Assembly (NCBI GenBank): GCA_900068845.1
Contig: CEFQ01000010.1
Location: 206,254 to 270,253, forward strand
Length of the DNA stretch: 64,000 nucleotides
Direction: 5' to 3'
DNA from: Enterobacter ludwigii
GTDB lineage: Bacteria > Pseudomonadota > Gammaproteobacteria > Enterobacterales > Enterobacteriaceae
The notes under the pieces are model-generated. The model did not search any database. It was given only the letters and a program-made list of their open reading frames with translations, and was not told the origin of the DNA. Of the stretch, positions 18,700 through 27,313 are shown in pieces. Numbering within the stretch: the first letter of the stretch is position 1; each line of letters opens with the position of its first letter. The translations under genes and the position numbers were made by a program.

Positions 18700-19791
18700 A
18701 TGGCGATTGAACAGATTCAGATTCACGGCTTCCGCTCGGTACGTAACCTGACGCTGCCGCTGCAACAGCTCAACGTGGTGAGCGGCCCCAACGGCTGCGG
18801 CAAATCCAACCTGTATAAAGCGGTGCGACTGCTGCACGAAGCCGCCAGCGGACGCTTAGCGCTGGCGCTGGCCGAAGAGGGCGGCATTCAGAAAGCGATG
18901 TGGGCGGGCGGCTTGCGGCGCGGCGATCGTCGCCACGATCCCAAACGCCTTTCATTGGCAGTGGTGATGGACGACATGGATTATCAGCTCGATGTTGGTT
19001 TTCCTGAGCCGTTAGCCACCAGCATGTTCAACCTCGATCCGCTGGTGAAAGAGGAACGCTTGTGGATGAGCGGCCAGCAGCGACGGCCTTCTTTCTGCAT
19101 CCTGCAACGCACCAATCAAACCGCTTTCCTGCATAACGTCGATGGCGAGCGCGTGAGCTATCCGGCGGTGCTGCATCCTGAAGAGTCGCTGTTTGGGCAA
19201 CTGGGCGAACCGCACCTTTATCCTGAGCTTTCGCAGGTGCGCGAACGGCTGCGCCAGTGGCGTTTTTATCATGAGTTTGCCGTGTGGCCCGGTTCGCCGA
19301 TTCGCGCGCCGCAGATTGGCGTGCGCGCGCCGGTGCTGAGCCACGATGGCAGCAATCTGGCGGCGGCGTGGGCCACCATCGTCGAGCGCGGTCATCACGA
19401 GTTGCTGTTTCAGGTGATGGACGAGGCTTTTCCAAATACGGAATTTCACGTGGATGTACAGAACGGGCGTTTTCAGATGCTGATGTCGCGACGCGGAATT
19501 TTGCGGCCGCTGGAGAGCGCTGAGTTCTCTGATGGCACGCTGCGTTTTCTTTGCCTGGTAGTGGCGCTACTGAGTCCGCGTCCGCCAGCGTTTATGGCGC
19601 TGAATGAACCGGAAAATAGCCTGCATGAAGATCTGCTGCCGGCGCTGGCGCGCCTGATCGCCGAAGCCAGCCAGTTCAGCCAGCTGTGGATCACCAGCCA
19701 TTCCCCGAAACTGGCGAAGCTGATTGCACAACACACGGCGGTAAATCATATCGAGCTGGAGCAAATCGAAGGGGAAACGCGGGTTATGTAG
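18700..19791 (+). CDS. AAA family ATPase (SMC/OLD-like, COG4637 type)
   Basis: A 363-residue predicted ATPase. An SMC-like N-terminus (IHGFRSVRNLTLPLQQLNVV) leads to Walker A GPNGCGKSN at residues 29-37. The C-terminal half has a Walker-B-like 'FMALNEPENSLHEDLLP', where Asn replaces the usual Asp before GluProGlu, and a switch histidine in 'WITSHSPKLAKLI'. No nuclease domain is visible. The ATG sits 3 bp after the cysS terminator T-run without a clear ribosome site. The stop codon TAG is part of a REP element. Function is unknown; housekeeping DNA repair or a defence role are both open. Confidence 0.8.
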   Translation: MAIEQIQIHGFRSVRNLTLPLQQLNVVSGPNGCGKSNLYKAVRLLHEAASGRLALALAEEGGIQKAMWAGGLRRGDRRHDPKRLSLAVVMDDMDYQLDVGFPEPLATSMFNLDPLVKEERLWMSGQQRRPSFCILQRTNQTAFLHNVDGERVSYPAVLHPEESLFGQLGEPHLYPELSQVRERLRQWRFYHEFAVWPGSPIRAPQIGVRAPVLSHDGSNLAAAWATIVERGHHELLFQVMDEAFPNTEFHVDVQNGRFQMLMSRRGILRPLESAEFSDGTLRFLCLVVALLSPRPPAFMALNEPENSLHEDLLPALARLIAEASQFSQLWITSHSPKLAKLIAQHTAVNHIELEQIEGETRVM

Positions 19792-19856
19792 GGTCGCCAT
19801 TCCTGGCGACCCTATCAATGACTGCACTTAACGTGATGACGCCATTCATGGCGACC
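19788..19856. repeat. GTAG REP elements overlapping the ATPase stop codon
   Basis: GTAGGGTCGCC-ATTCCT-GGCGACCCTA begins with the last base before, and the TAG stop codon of, the ATPase gene. A second unit (GACGCCATTCATGGCGACC) lies at 19838-19856. Confidence 0.7.
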
Positions 19857-19865
19857 ACCACCTAA

Positions 19866-20078
19866 TCACGCAACAACCGTAATCTTGAAACCCGCAAACT
19901 CAACTTTCTGGCCTTCAACAATCTTGCAGCGCTTACGCGTTTCCACTGCGCCATCGACGCGCACTTCGCCTTCTGCAATCACCGCTTTCGCCTGCGCACC
20001 GCTCTGCACCCAACCTTCGAGCTTCAGCAGGTCGCACAAATCAACGTGGGCATGTTTACCGAGAGAAAAACTGGCCAT
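19866..20078 (-). CDS. ybcJ: S4-domain RNA-binding protein YbcJ
   Basis: A 70-residue protein consisting almost only of an S4-like RNA-binding domain (LCDLLKLEGWVQSGAQAKAV then GEVRVDGAVETRKRCKI). E. coli YbcJ is the same size. The start overlaps the stop of folD by one base, so they are coupled. Its exact RNA target is unknown. Confidence 0.93.
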   Translation of the reverse strand: MASFSLGKHAHVDLCDLLKLEGWVQSGAQAKAVIAEGEVRVDGAVETRKRCKIVEGQKVEFAGFKITVVA

Positions 20079-20944
20079 TATGCCTCCTCAATGTCGTGAA
20101 ATTCTTCGCACGCTGTCAGCGTGTTTTGGATCAATGTGGCGACCGTCATTGGACCGACGCCGCCTGGAACGGGCGTGATGTACGAGGCGCGCTCAGATGC
20201 CGCTTCGAACTCCACATCACCCACCACTTTACCGCTTTCGAGACGGTTGATACCGACATCAATCACCACCGCACCCGGCTTGATCCAGTCGCCCGGAATA
20301 AAGCCCGGCTTACCGACTGCCACCACCAGCAGATCGGCGTGCTCAACGTGATGGCGCAGATCTTTGGTGAAACGGTGCGTGACGGTGGTGGTGCAACCGG
20401 CGAGCAGCAGTTCCATGCTCATCGGACGGCCAACGATATTTGATGCGCCAACTACCACGGCGTTCAGGCCGTACGTATCAATATTGTAGCGCTCCAGTAA
20501 AGTGACGATGCCGCGCGGCGTACATGGACGCAGCTTTGGCGCGCGCTGGCACAGACGACCGACGTTGTATGGATGGAAGCCATCCACGTCTTTGTCCGGC
20601 ACGATGCGCTCCAGCACCTTGACGTTATCGATGCCGGCTGGCAGCGGCAGCTGCACCAGAATGCCGTCGATCTCGTTGTCGTTATTCAGCTTATCAATCA
20701 GCTCCAGCAGCTCTGCTTCGCTGGTGGTGGCCGGCAGATCGTAGGAGCGGGAGATGAAGCCCACTTCATCACAAGCACGACGTTTGCTGGCGACATAGAT
20801 CTGCGAAGCCGGATTTTCACCTACCAGCACCACTGCCAAACCGGGCGCACGTTTACCGGCCGCCAGACGCTGCTGTACTTTTTCGGCAACCTCAAGGCGC
20901 ACCTGCTGCGCAATCGTTTTACCGTCAATAATTTTTGCTGCCAT
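20078..20944 (-). CDS. folD: Bifunctional methylenetetrahydrofolate dehydrogenase/cyclohydrolase FolD
   Basis: A 288-residue enzyme of one-carbon metabolism that converts 5,10-methylene-THF to 10-formyl-THF using NADP. The catalytic Lys is in '[13 protein letters not shown]', the folate site motif is 'GILVQLPLP', and the Rossmann fold has '[13 protein letters not shown]' and '[12 protein letters not shown]'. Standard length. Confidence 0.97.
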   Translation of the reverse strand: MAAKIIDGKTIAQQVRLEVAEKVQQRLAAGKRAPGLAVVLVGENPASQIYVASKRRACDEVGFISRSYDLPATTSEAELLELIDKLNNDNEIDGILVQLPLPAGIDNVKVLERIVPDKDVDGFHPYNVGRLCQRAPKLRPCTPRGIVTLLERYNIDTYGLNAVVVGASNIVGRPMSMELLLAGCTTTVTHRFTKDLRHHVEHADLLVVAVGKPGFIPGDWIKPGAVVIDVGINRLESGKVVGDVEFEAASERASYITPVPGGVGPMTVATLIQNTLTACEEFHDIEEA

Positions 20945-21119
20945 CAGAGAGGAAATCCATCTGTAGAGGGTTAAATCGGGGATGGCGCCTATTCTGTCAG
21001 AAGCGCGTGCGGCTGTCAGGTAGAGATTCGCCCTCTACGCTGCTTTCCCGATTTTTCGCCGTGGCGCCAGCCCACGTTAGCGCTTATGATGCCCGGCAGT
21101 GAATGAGATGGATGACGTG

Positions 21120-21623
21120 ATGATTTGGTTAATTCTCGCCACGCTGGCGGTGGTGTTCGTGGTCGGTTTTCAGCTGCTGACGGCCAGCTCGCGCCATGCG
21201 GTGCAGGCGCTCAATAAACGGTTGCAACTTCCGCCGGTGCATATCGAATCGATGCTGTCGCTGATGGGCAAAGAGGCGGCAAAAGAGTTCACCGACTACA
21301 TCGCGGGCGATAACGACACGCATCTGCACAATGGTGCGGCGGTGCTGCTGATTTGGCAGGTGCTGATTGTCGATGGCAGCGATGAGAGCATGCAGCGCTG
21401 GCATGGCATTTTGAGTCGCGCGGGTTTTCCAGCGTTGATTTCAAGGCAGCAATTGTTGCTGGCGTTGGGATTTCTGCGCCAGCTGGAGCCAGACAGCCAG
21501 GAACTGCATGCGCTGCGCGACCAGTACAATGCCCACTTCACCCAGCAAGGGATTGAGCTGGAAGGCGAAACGGAGCGGGGCGGCAATCTGGTGTCGATGA
21601 GCGAGTGGCGCAAGCGGCATTAA
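21120..21623 (+). CDS. DUF1198 family protein (YicN-like)
   Basis: A 167-residue protein with one N-terminal membrane helix (MIWLILATLAVVFVVGFQLL) and a soluble helical domain. It matches E. coli YicN in the helix and in 'VLLIWQVLIVDGS' and 'LALGFLRQLEP'. The frame also allows starts at 21099 and 21108; the ATG at 21120 is chosen because YicN starts with MIW. It lies between folD and argU. Function unknown. Confidence 0.8.
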   Translation: MIWLILATLAVVFVVGFQLLTASSRHAVQALNKRLQLPPVHIESMLSLMGKEAAKEFTDYIAGDNDTHLHNGAAVLLIWQVLIVDGSDESMQRWHGILSRAGFPALISRQQLLLALGFLRQLEPDSQELHALRDQYNAHFTQQGIELEGETERGGNLVSMSEWRKRH

Positions 21624-21718
21624 GGGGTTTTGGTTAATCTGGCAGCACTCCGCTGCTGTGGAAGGGCAAAAACGTTGACGCGCGAGCCGCTGGACGTATA
21701 ATCCGACCCAATCACTAT

Positions 21719-21795
21719 GCGCCCTTAGCTCAGTTGGATAGAGCACCGGCCTTCTAAGCCGTAGGTCACAGGTTCGAATCCTGTAGGGCGTACCA
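21719..21795 (+). tRNA. argU: tRNA-Arg (anticodon TCT)
   Basis: A 77-nt cloverleaf. The acceptor stem GCGCCCT pairs with AGGGCGT, the D-arm is AGCTCAGTTGGATAGAGC, the anticodon loop is CTTCTAA, the T-arm carries GGTTCGAATCC, and CCA is encoded. It corresponds to E. coli argU, a well-known integration site for mobile elements. Confidence 0.97.
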
Positions 21796-21882
21796 TTTTC
21801 AAGTCAATACACTTCTACAGAATTCTCTTTCTTTGGCTTTTGCTGTCAATTTTAATGATTTTTTGTCGCGAGACGCTAAGAA

Positions 21883-22443
21883 CTATTCCGATATCCCATC
21901 TAAGTTGCCAACAACATCATCAATAAAATCATTCACCTGAGCATAAATAAATTGCTTTAAAAACTGATCAATACAGATATTCAGCTTAAATAACGATATG
22001 GTTACGCCGTCTTTTTTCTCAAAATAGACCTTGGCTTTCGCTCTATCTACCGTTTCTTTTAATGCGTCGAAGCGACCAAACTCGTTGAGATTCTTATCAT
22101 TAAAACTATCAGCCATTAATGCGATGAGTAGCCCTTTATCTAAACCAAGAGCGTTAACAACTGCGTTTAATTGCGCATTTTCAGCGTTATCTTTGTAGGT
22201 GTTGATGTAGTCTCTAAAAGTATGGCCTTCAATTAACTGCGCATCGCCGCGCTGCAAGTCGTGCAAGAAGAGCTTGGCGTACTTTTGCTCGCTTTGGGTG
22301 AGCGATGCAAACGACTTGTGCAGCTCATTTAATGTGGTTTCAATGCACCCAGAATCTTGGTGTATGTTCAGCTCTTTTAAATATTTATCAAAGCGGCTGT
22401 TCATATAGTCGGCATCTATTTTTCCGGTATCAGCTGCTGTTTA
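21883..22443 (-). pseudogene. 3' remnant of a type I restriction enzyme R subunit gene (hsdR)
   Basis: The 173-residue open part (ATG at 22404), plus about 13 codons upstream in the same frame (reading TGKIDADYM), matches the C-terminal domain of EcoR124-type HsdR. Typical are 'EQKYAKLFLHDLQRGDAQL', 'GHTFRDYI' and 'NEFGRFDALKETVDRAKAK'. The motor and nuclease domains are absent; an in-frame TAA and then a decayed transposase replace them. It is AT-rich compared with the backbone. No hsdM or hsdS is nearby, so no working restriction system remains. Expression as a free domain is possible but unsupported. Confidence 0.8.
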
Positions 22444-22538
22444 TTCACTATAATTCCTGTTAATGCAATTTCTTTCATAAAGGGTTTTTTTAGGGTTTTG
22501 ATTGTACGTTTGATGGGAGCTTCTTGCTAGCGGCAAGG

Positions 22539-22848
22539 CTTTATCAGTTCACGTAACAGTGCGCAGATATGTTTAAACGGCCAGCGACGGGAGCGCCCGA
22601 CGAGTAAGGATTTCAGGCCTTCAACGCCCGATAGCGTAAACCAGTTAATTCAGCGCTGATGGATGAACGGGCGCAGCAAAGCGTTCTGGCGGCATTGCTA
22701 ACTCGATCGTCCCGCTGAACCTCAGCATGGCCGTCAGCCTGCGTGCATGATTTATATCGCGTGTTTTATGGATAGCTTTCTGCATCAGGTGTCGTTCGTC
22801 CTGCATCAGGCGTCGTTCGTCACGTGTAATTGGTGCTATGACCGGCAT
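22539..22848 (-). mobile_element. Decayed IS630-family transposase fragment
   Basis: The minus strand begins with MPVIAPITRDERRLMQ and continues to 'HARRLTAML', as IS630 transposases do. After a frameshift and deletion it resumes in another frame with INWFTLSGVEGLKSL and RRWPFKHICALLRELIK, then stops. A 21-bp near-duplication repeats the ERRLMQ codons. The DDE catalytic domain is missing, so the element is dead. Confidence 0.82.
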
Positions 22849-22895
22849 CGCTCAGCCCGGTTGATGATGTAGGATATTCAGAGATTGCTCAGAAT

Positions 22896-23027
22896 ATGGT
22901 TTCTAATCAGACATTTAAAATAGATGTGGATATCGCTTTAGATTGGACGATAAAGTCTGGGTGTCGCTTTTATTTTTTTAATGCTGGGAAAGTCGAAGAA
23001 GGCATGAAAATAGCTGTAATTGAGTAA
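22896..23027 (+). pseudogene. Orphan 3' gene fragment beside the IS630 remnant
   Basis: An open frame with no upstream stop from about 22843 ends at 23027 and reads (from the first ATG) MVSNQTFKIDVDIALDWTIK then a basic and acidic tail ending KIAVIE. It looks like the end of a protein cut by the adjacent IS630 insertion. I do not recognise the family. The absence of a clear ribosome site supports a remnant. Confidence 0.35.
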
Positions 23028-23186
23028 CCTGACTGCTCTTAGTGTTTAACTAATCAATCTTCCATGAGGAGTATTAAATCTTGTCAATATATAGTTGTTG
23101 TGTAAATAAATGGTAATACCATTTTATTTATTTAAGGAATAATGGTGCAGGGATGTCAAATAATCCGCTGCACCATTTGAAATTAA

Positions 23187-24713
23187 TTAAATTTTAGATA
23201 AATACTCATACCATAGTTGTCCATTAGAAATCTTACGTTCATTGTTTATTTCAATTATTTTTATGTTTTCACTATTAACTAATCGTAGTTGTTGTTGGTA
23301 ATGTTCTTTATATTGTGATTCAGTCTTATTCCCGAAGTTTTCAACGTGATGAAAAATTATTAAAAATTTCCCTTCATCTTCTATATAAGAGCGAAACAAT
23401 CCATTGATGTGTCCATCATCAATGTTAAACCCAAAACCAATGACTACGACAAAATCTGAATTTTTAAAATCATGATAAAGAGAAACATATCTCTCAGACA
23501 TTTTAATTGATGTTAATGGTTTTATTCCGCTTTGGGTAAAGAGGAATGGAACAATGAAATGGTTATTCGGATTGGAAATGTTAGTTATTGAGTTTAAGTA
23601 GGGGTCATAAAAATCATTAACAGATCCATTTAAAAAACTAATGTCTTTATTAGTCACTTCAGTTATAAAATTATTATAGTTTGTGGTTCCTATAGATTTT
23701 ATTTTTAATGTTTTTTCAAGCTCTAAAACATCATGATAGTAGCCATTTCCTTCACCTATACGGTCTTTATGCACCTCCGCAATTTGTGAAATATATCTTC
23801 TTGTAGTATTAAGGAATATGCTTATTTTACAAAACTTAGCCCAGTCAGTCTTGGGGCTATATAAATAACGCCAGTTAGAATCAATTAAAGATTGATAATC
23901 AAGAGATATTGAGAATAAATCTTCGAGTACATCCATTGAAAAAGCCATAATTATCTCATGATCAGATGAGTTCGCTGAGATTTTATTAGGTGGAGAGTCA
24001 AGAAGTAAAGATAATGCGTTCAAGCCAGCTGCACTATAATCTAGAGAGAAAATACTGCCCAGATCATCAAAAATATCAATTGAATCTGGTTTTTTCTCAA
24101 AAATTCCATCATTTAGATTATGTACAAGATCTTCCCCATACGCGCCTATTAATAACTCAAGTATTGAACGGCAGAATTTTTTTATATCATTTTTAATTAT
24201 AATGTTGTATGCCGTGCTCTCAATTTCCAATATTTTTAGAAATGAAGAAAAGTAATTACTGGAAAATAAATTATTAGACTCGCTCAAAACACTTGTTATT
24301 TTTATCTCATGAGAGAACTTTTCACTTCCGAACTGACATGCGCTTAACCGTGTGAAAGTATCTTTGATTTTTATATTATGTTTTTGATCAATTTTAAGAG
24401 CTATGTATTCAAGCTTAGTATCAAAGTTATCTAAGTAATCGATTATTTTTTTGCGCTTGTACTCAAGGCTACTTTTTACTAACCCCTCGTATTGACTTCT
24501 TCCGAAAGAGGATATTGGCTTTTTATCATAATCTTGAGGTAACCAGTCTTTAGCGTAGGACGATCTTTTATTAATGTTATCTCTTTGCTCTCTAAAATTT
24601 CTTTTATCTTCTAACGTGTCCATTCTGAAAATATCTAAAGCGAATTTACCTCCAGAAGGGAGCCCATAGCACATTTCTGCACCAGCACCAAAAAACAAAG
24701 ATATATCTTTCAC
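23187..24713 (-). CDS. Standalone SIR2-like protein, candidate anti-phage NAD effector
   Basis: A 508-residue protein encoded in strikingly AT-rich DNA. The nucleotide-binding N-terminus reads FFGAGAEMCYGLPSGGK (residues 7-23), followed by about 300 charged helical residues without a motif I know. The C-terminal part has a SIR2-like order: IGTTNYNNF (341-349), LNGSVNDFYDP (361-371) and VVVIGFGFNIDDGHING (422-438), as in the SIR2_2 group of defence proteins. The usual sirtuin histidine in LHG is Asn here (residue 362). It sits alone, without a HerA, Argonaute, TIR or DSR-like partner, between tRNA-Arg plus restriction remnants and the ter island. Many such genes deplete NAD on phage infection; that role is inference. 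Confidence 0.72.
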   Translation of the reverse strand: MKDISLFFGAGAEMCYGLPSGGKFALDIFRMDTLEDKRNFREQRDNINKRSSYAKDWLPQDYDKKPISSFGRSQYEGLVKSSLEYKRKKIIDYLDNFDTKLEYIALKIDQKHNIKIKDTFTRLSACQFGSEKFSHEIKITSVLSESNNLFSSNYFSSFLKILEIESTAYNIIIKNDIKKFCRSILELLIGAYGEDLVHNLNDGIFEKKPDSIDIFDDLGSIFSLDYSAAGLNALSLLLDSPPNKISANSSDHEIIMAFSMDVLEDLFSISLDYQSLIDSNWRYLYSPKTDWAKFCKISIFLNTTRRYISQIAEVHKDRIGEGNGYYHDVLELEKTLKIKSIGTTNYNNFITEVTNKDISFLNGSVNDFYDPYLNSITNISNPNNHFIVPFLFTQSGIKPLTSIKMSERYVSLYHDFKNSDFVVVIGFGFNIDDGHINGLFRSYIEDEGKFLIIFHHVENFGNKTESQYKEHYQQQLRLVNSENIKIIEINNERKISNGQLWYEYLSKI

Positions 24714-25398
24714 CTGCTGTCTCCTTTGAAGGTATTAATATGTTAATAATAGTATTTTTTGAACCGAATTTTATTGCTGACTGAAAGGGATTATATTCCT
24801 AGCCGGCAGCGAAAATATTAGAAAGTAACATGTTAATGGGTAACTAATACTCTCATTCAGATAATGTTTAAGTTACATATTTTTTTATTTATGAAAATCC
24901 TTGTCGAGATTGAAAACTAATCCTTTAAGAAAATAAACTTCATCATATTTTATTAGTGATGATTTTTAATAAGGATGTGCTAAATATCGTTAAGTTGATG
25001 AAGTCTTATGGATGGAAAATCCTATGTTCTCATAGATTAATCATGTTTTATTTTTTTATAACATGTGATTTATTTCCGTTGTTGCAGATTAGGTATGCAA
25101 TGATTTTTTTCGCCATTTAGCTGATGTAATAACTTTCCCGAATTAAATTGTGATATTTCACAATGGTGTGTTTTAAAGATATAATAACTTTCTTTCTAAT
25201 GACGTGTTTATATCATCGGTATTGCTTCATTTAAAAATGATATTCTATGATTTTAGCGTTACAGTTATTAATAATTCAAGTAACTTTTAAAGGCAATTTC
25301 GGAAAGGTGATACCATTAACAGTTTTAAGCAACTTTGTACATTATTAGGAACGTATTTCACCGATGTTGATATACAATCTATGTATATAACCATACCC
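24714..25398. other. AT-rich gap without recognisable genes
   Basis: About 685 bp between the SIR2-like gene and terW. No credible reading frame, tRNA or strong terminator was seen. It must contain the promoter of the SIR2-like gene. It holds many TATAAT-like words and a repeated short phrase (TAATAACTTTC near 25125 and 25184). The composition agrees with transferred DNA. Confidence 0.5.
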
Positions 25399-25863
25399 TT
25401 ATCGCTGACTTTTTAAGCGCGCAATCAACTCATCCAGCCCGCTCTCCACCAGCATTTCCACCGCATCACTCCGTGTCGTTTCACTCAACCGCACCACCTG
25501 ATCGATTTTCCTTAAAACAGACATGCGTAATGACAGTGACACCGCTTTCTTTTTCTCTTTATCCAGAAATACCCGGCTGACGGTCTCGCTCTGTTGCCGT
25601 TCGGCGTTGAGCTTGAGTGCTTCATTAATATGGCGCAGGCTTTTCTTATCCAGCTTGCCGGGTGCGGTGAGTTGATAGCAGTGGGTGAGGCGGCTGTATT
25701 TGATTTCCGCGGACCAGGATTCACGCAGTTCTTTTAGTGCGCGCGTCAGCGTGGGTTCGGAGCAGTCGAGCGAGGCTAAAATGCGGCTGGATGCGACCGG
25801 TTTGCCGCTGCTGAGCAGTGAGGCAAGCATAAATACGCGTGTCTGTCGGGTACTGAGTTGCAT
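25399..25863 (-). CDS. terW: TerW-like DNA-binding regulator of the tellurite resistance cluster
   Basis: A 154-residue protein. Residues 1-70 form a winged helix (STRQTRVFMLASLL ... SEPTLTRALKELRES). Residues about 108-150 look like a ribbon-helix-helix (KAVSLSLRMSVLRKIDQVV then TRSDAVEMLVESGLDEL). Size and position match TerW, about 155 residues, which precedes the ter genes in enterobacterial ter islands and has been reported to control their promoter. The terX and terY genes that often stand next to terW are absent here. Confidence 0.72.
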   Translation of the reverse strand: MQLSTRQTRVFMLASLLSSGKPVASSRILASLDCSEPTLTRALKELRESWSAEIKYSRLTHCYQLTAPGKLDKKSLRHINEALKLNAERQQSETVSRVFLDKEKKKAVSLSLRMSVLRKIDQVVRLSETTRSDAVEMLVESGLDELIARLKSQR

Positions 25864-26004
25864 GGTCGATTAAAGCCTGCGTTAGTGATCAATGGTCTGT
25901 ATCGCCCTCCTGGCAAACGGTTTTCGATAGTATCAGAGGGTAGTTAAATGTCAGGTAAATAGGGTACGAGAATTCTTATGTCCAGTTTGTGGTTCGGTGG
26001 TGAC

Positions 26005-26358
26005 GCGGTGGGCATGAATGCCCACCCTACGAAAACCGTGCATCGCTTTTGCACCGGTTAAAGGTTAAAGGCGCGCGATTAATTGCGCCGCTACGGAGTG
26101 TGCGGTTTGGTGAAATCGCATCTCTTCTCATAACTGGCACCGTTTTAACATGGTGCGCCGCGATAAAGCGGTGAGCATGAATGCCCACCCTACGAAAACC
26201 GTGCATCGCTTTTGCACCGGTTAAAAGTTAAAGGCGCGCGATTAATCGCGCCGCTACAGAATGTGCGGTTTGGTGAAATCACATCTCTCCTCATAACTGG
26301 CACCGTTTTAACATGGTGCGCCGCGATAAAGCGGTGGGCATGAATGCCCACCCTACGA
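26005..26358. repeat. 163-bp tandem duplication built from REP palindromes
   Basis: Units start at 26005 and 26168 and a truncated third at 26331, all with GCGGTG(G/A)GCATGAATGCCC. Each full unit contains two REP types (GGGCATGAATGCCCACCCTAC and GCGCGATTAATYGCGCCGCTAC) and an inverted CACCGTTTTAACATGGTG. The copies differ at only a few bases, so the duplication is recent. The rest of the terW-citE gap (25864-26004) has no gene. Confidence 0.85.
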
Positions 26359-26368
26359 GGTTTGTCAT

Positions 26369-27313
26369 TCAGGTCACCAGCATCAATGCGCCGTCGGAGC
26401 GGGTATCCGGCGCAATGCCATATTCCTGCGCGCGCGCCAGTATCGCGGCGGCCCAGCGGCGATGTGTCGCTGGTTCGCACATTGCACCCTGCGATTTAAA
26501 CACCGCCTGGCTGGAGTTGAGGATGCGGAAGGCATCCGCCTGATCGCTGGCCGAAACCATCAACATGTCCTGAATCTTGCCAATCTGGCTTGGGTGAATA
26601 GCGGTTTTGCCCACCAAACCGTGCGCGATATCCAGTGCCAGTTCCTGATCCATAATTTGCTGATCGTCGATGTGTTCACATACCGGCGCGGTCAGCGCAA
26701 AATCCCGCGAAGCGAACACCGCCACCAGCATTTTAATGGTGTAACCCATTGGGCTGTCATACAGCGTGAATTGACGCGAACGGCGCAGCGACAGCACGTT
26801 CATCAAATCATTACCGCCGATGCGCAGGGCGATCACGCGCTGGCGGCAAGGGTGGTTTTGCAGCGTGAGGGCCAGCTCGCGCATCGCCACTACGTCAAAC
26901 ACCTCTTCAGTTTCCAGCGTTGGCATCATACACAGATGGCTCGGTTCAAGCATGTGCCACCACACCGGCAGAGAATCAGCGGTGAATTTCGGCAGCACAA
27001 AGCCATCGATAGCGCTGAGGTTGAGGTTTTTCACCAGCCACGCGCCCATCTCGCTGTTGCGCGGACGGATAAACACCAGCGGCCACTGCGCATTGCCATT
27101 GGCACGCTGTTCGGCATTCAGCTCCTGCAGGATTTGCTGGAGATTGTGCAGCGCCTGCGGCAAATCCGCATCACTGACCGCATCTTCCAGGCAGATCACC
27201 AGCGAGCGCAGGCCGCTGATTTTATGGTGCAAAATGGCATCAACGATATCGCTGCGCACCGCCGGCATATACAGCGTTGCGCCCAAACGCCACGGAGAGA
27301 GACGGTCGTTCAT
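26369..27313 (-). CDS. HpcH/HpaI (CitE-like) lyase of the ter-associated biosynthetic operon
   Basis: A 314-residue TIM-barrel protein related to the citrate lyase beta subunit. 'ATLYMPAVRSDIVDAILHHK' near the start, 'LVICLEDAV' with the metal acid, 'FIRPRNSE', and 'GKTAIHPSQIGKIQ' near residue 245 are typical. It is the last gene of a five-gene operon running from the ATP-grasp gene. The ATG at 27313 overlaps the stop of the StiP-like gene (TGATG). Enzymes of this group are conserved beside terZABCDE and are predicted (Anantharaman, Iyer and Aravind, 2012) to take part in making a nucleoside-like metabolite. The substrate is unknown. Confidence 0.82.
   Translation of the reverse strand: MNDRLSPWRLGATLYMPAVRSDIVDAILHHKISGLRSLVICLEDAVSDADLPQALHNLQQILQELNAEQRANGNAQWPLVFIRPRNSEMGAWLVKNLNLSAIDGFVLPKFTADSLPVWWHMLEPSHLCMMPTLETEEVFDVVAMRELALTLQNHPCRQRVIALRIGGNDLMNVLSLRRSRQFTLYDSPMGYTIKMLVAVFASRDFALTAPVCEHIDDQQIMDQELALDIAHGLVGKTAIHPSQIGKIQDMLMVSASDQADAFRILNSSQAVFKSQGAMCEPATHRRWAAAILARAQEYGIAPDTRSDGALMLVT

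Noticed and set aside
21719..26000. Prophage or integrative element with att sites at argU
   Set aside because: No integrase gene and no direct repeat of the tRNA 3' end was seen downstream, so a complete element cannot be claimed.
25864..26358. CRISPR array
   Set aside because: The repeats are 163 bp with two and a fraction copies and no spacers; they are REP-based tandem duplications.
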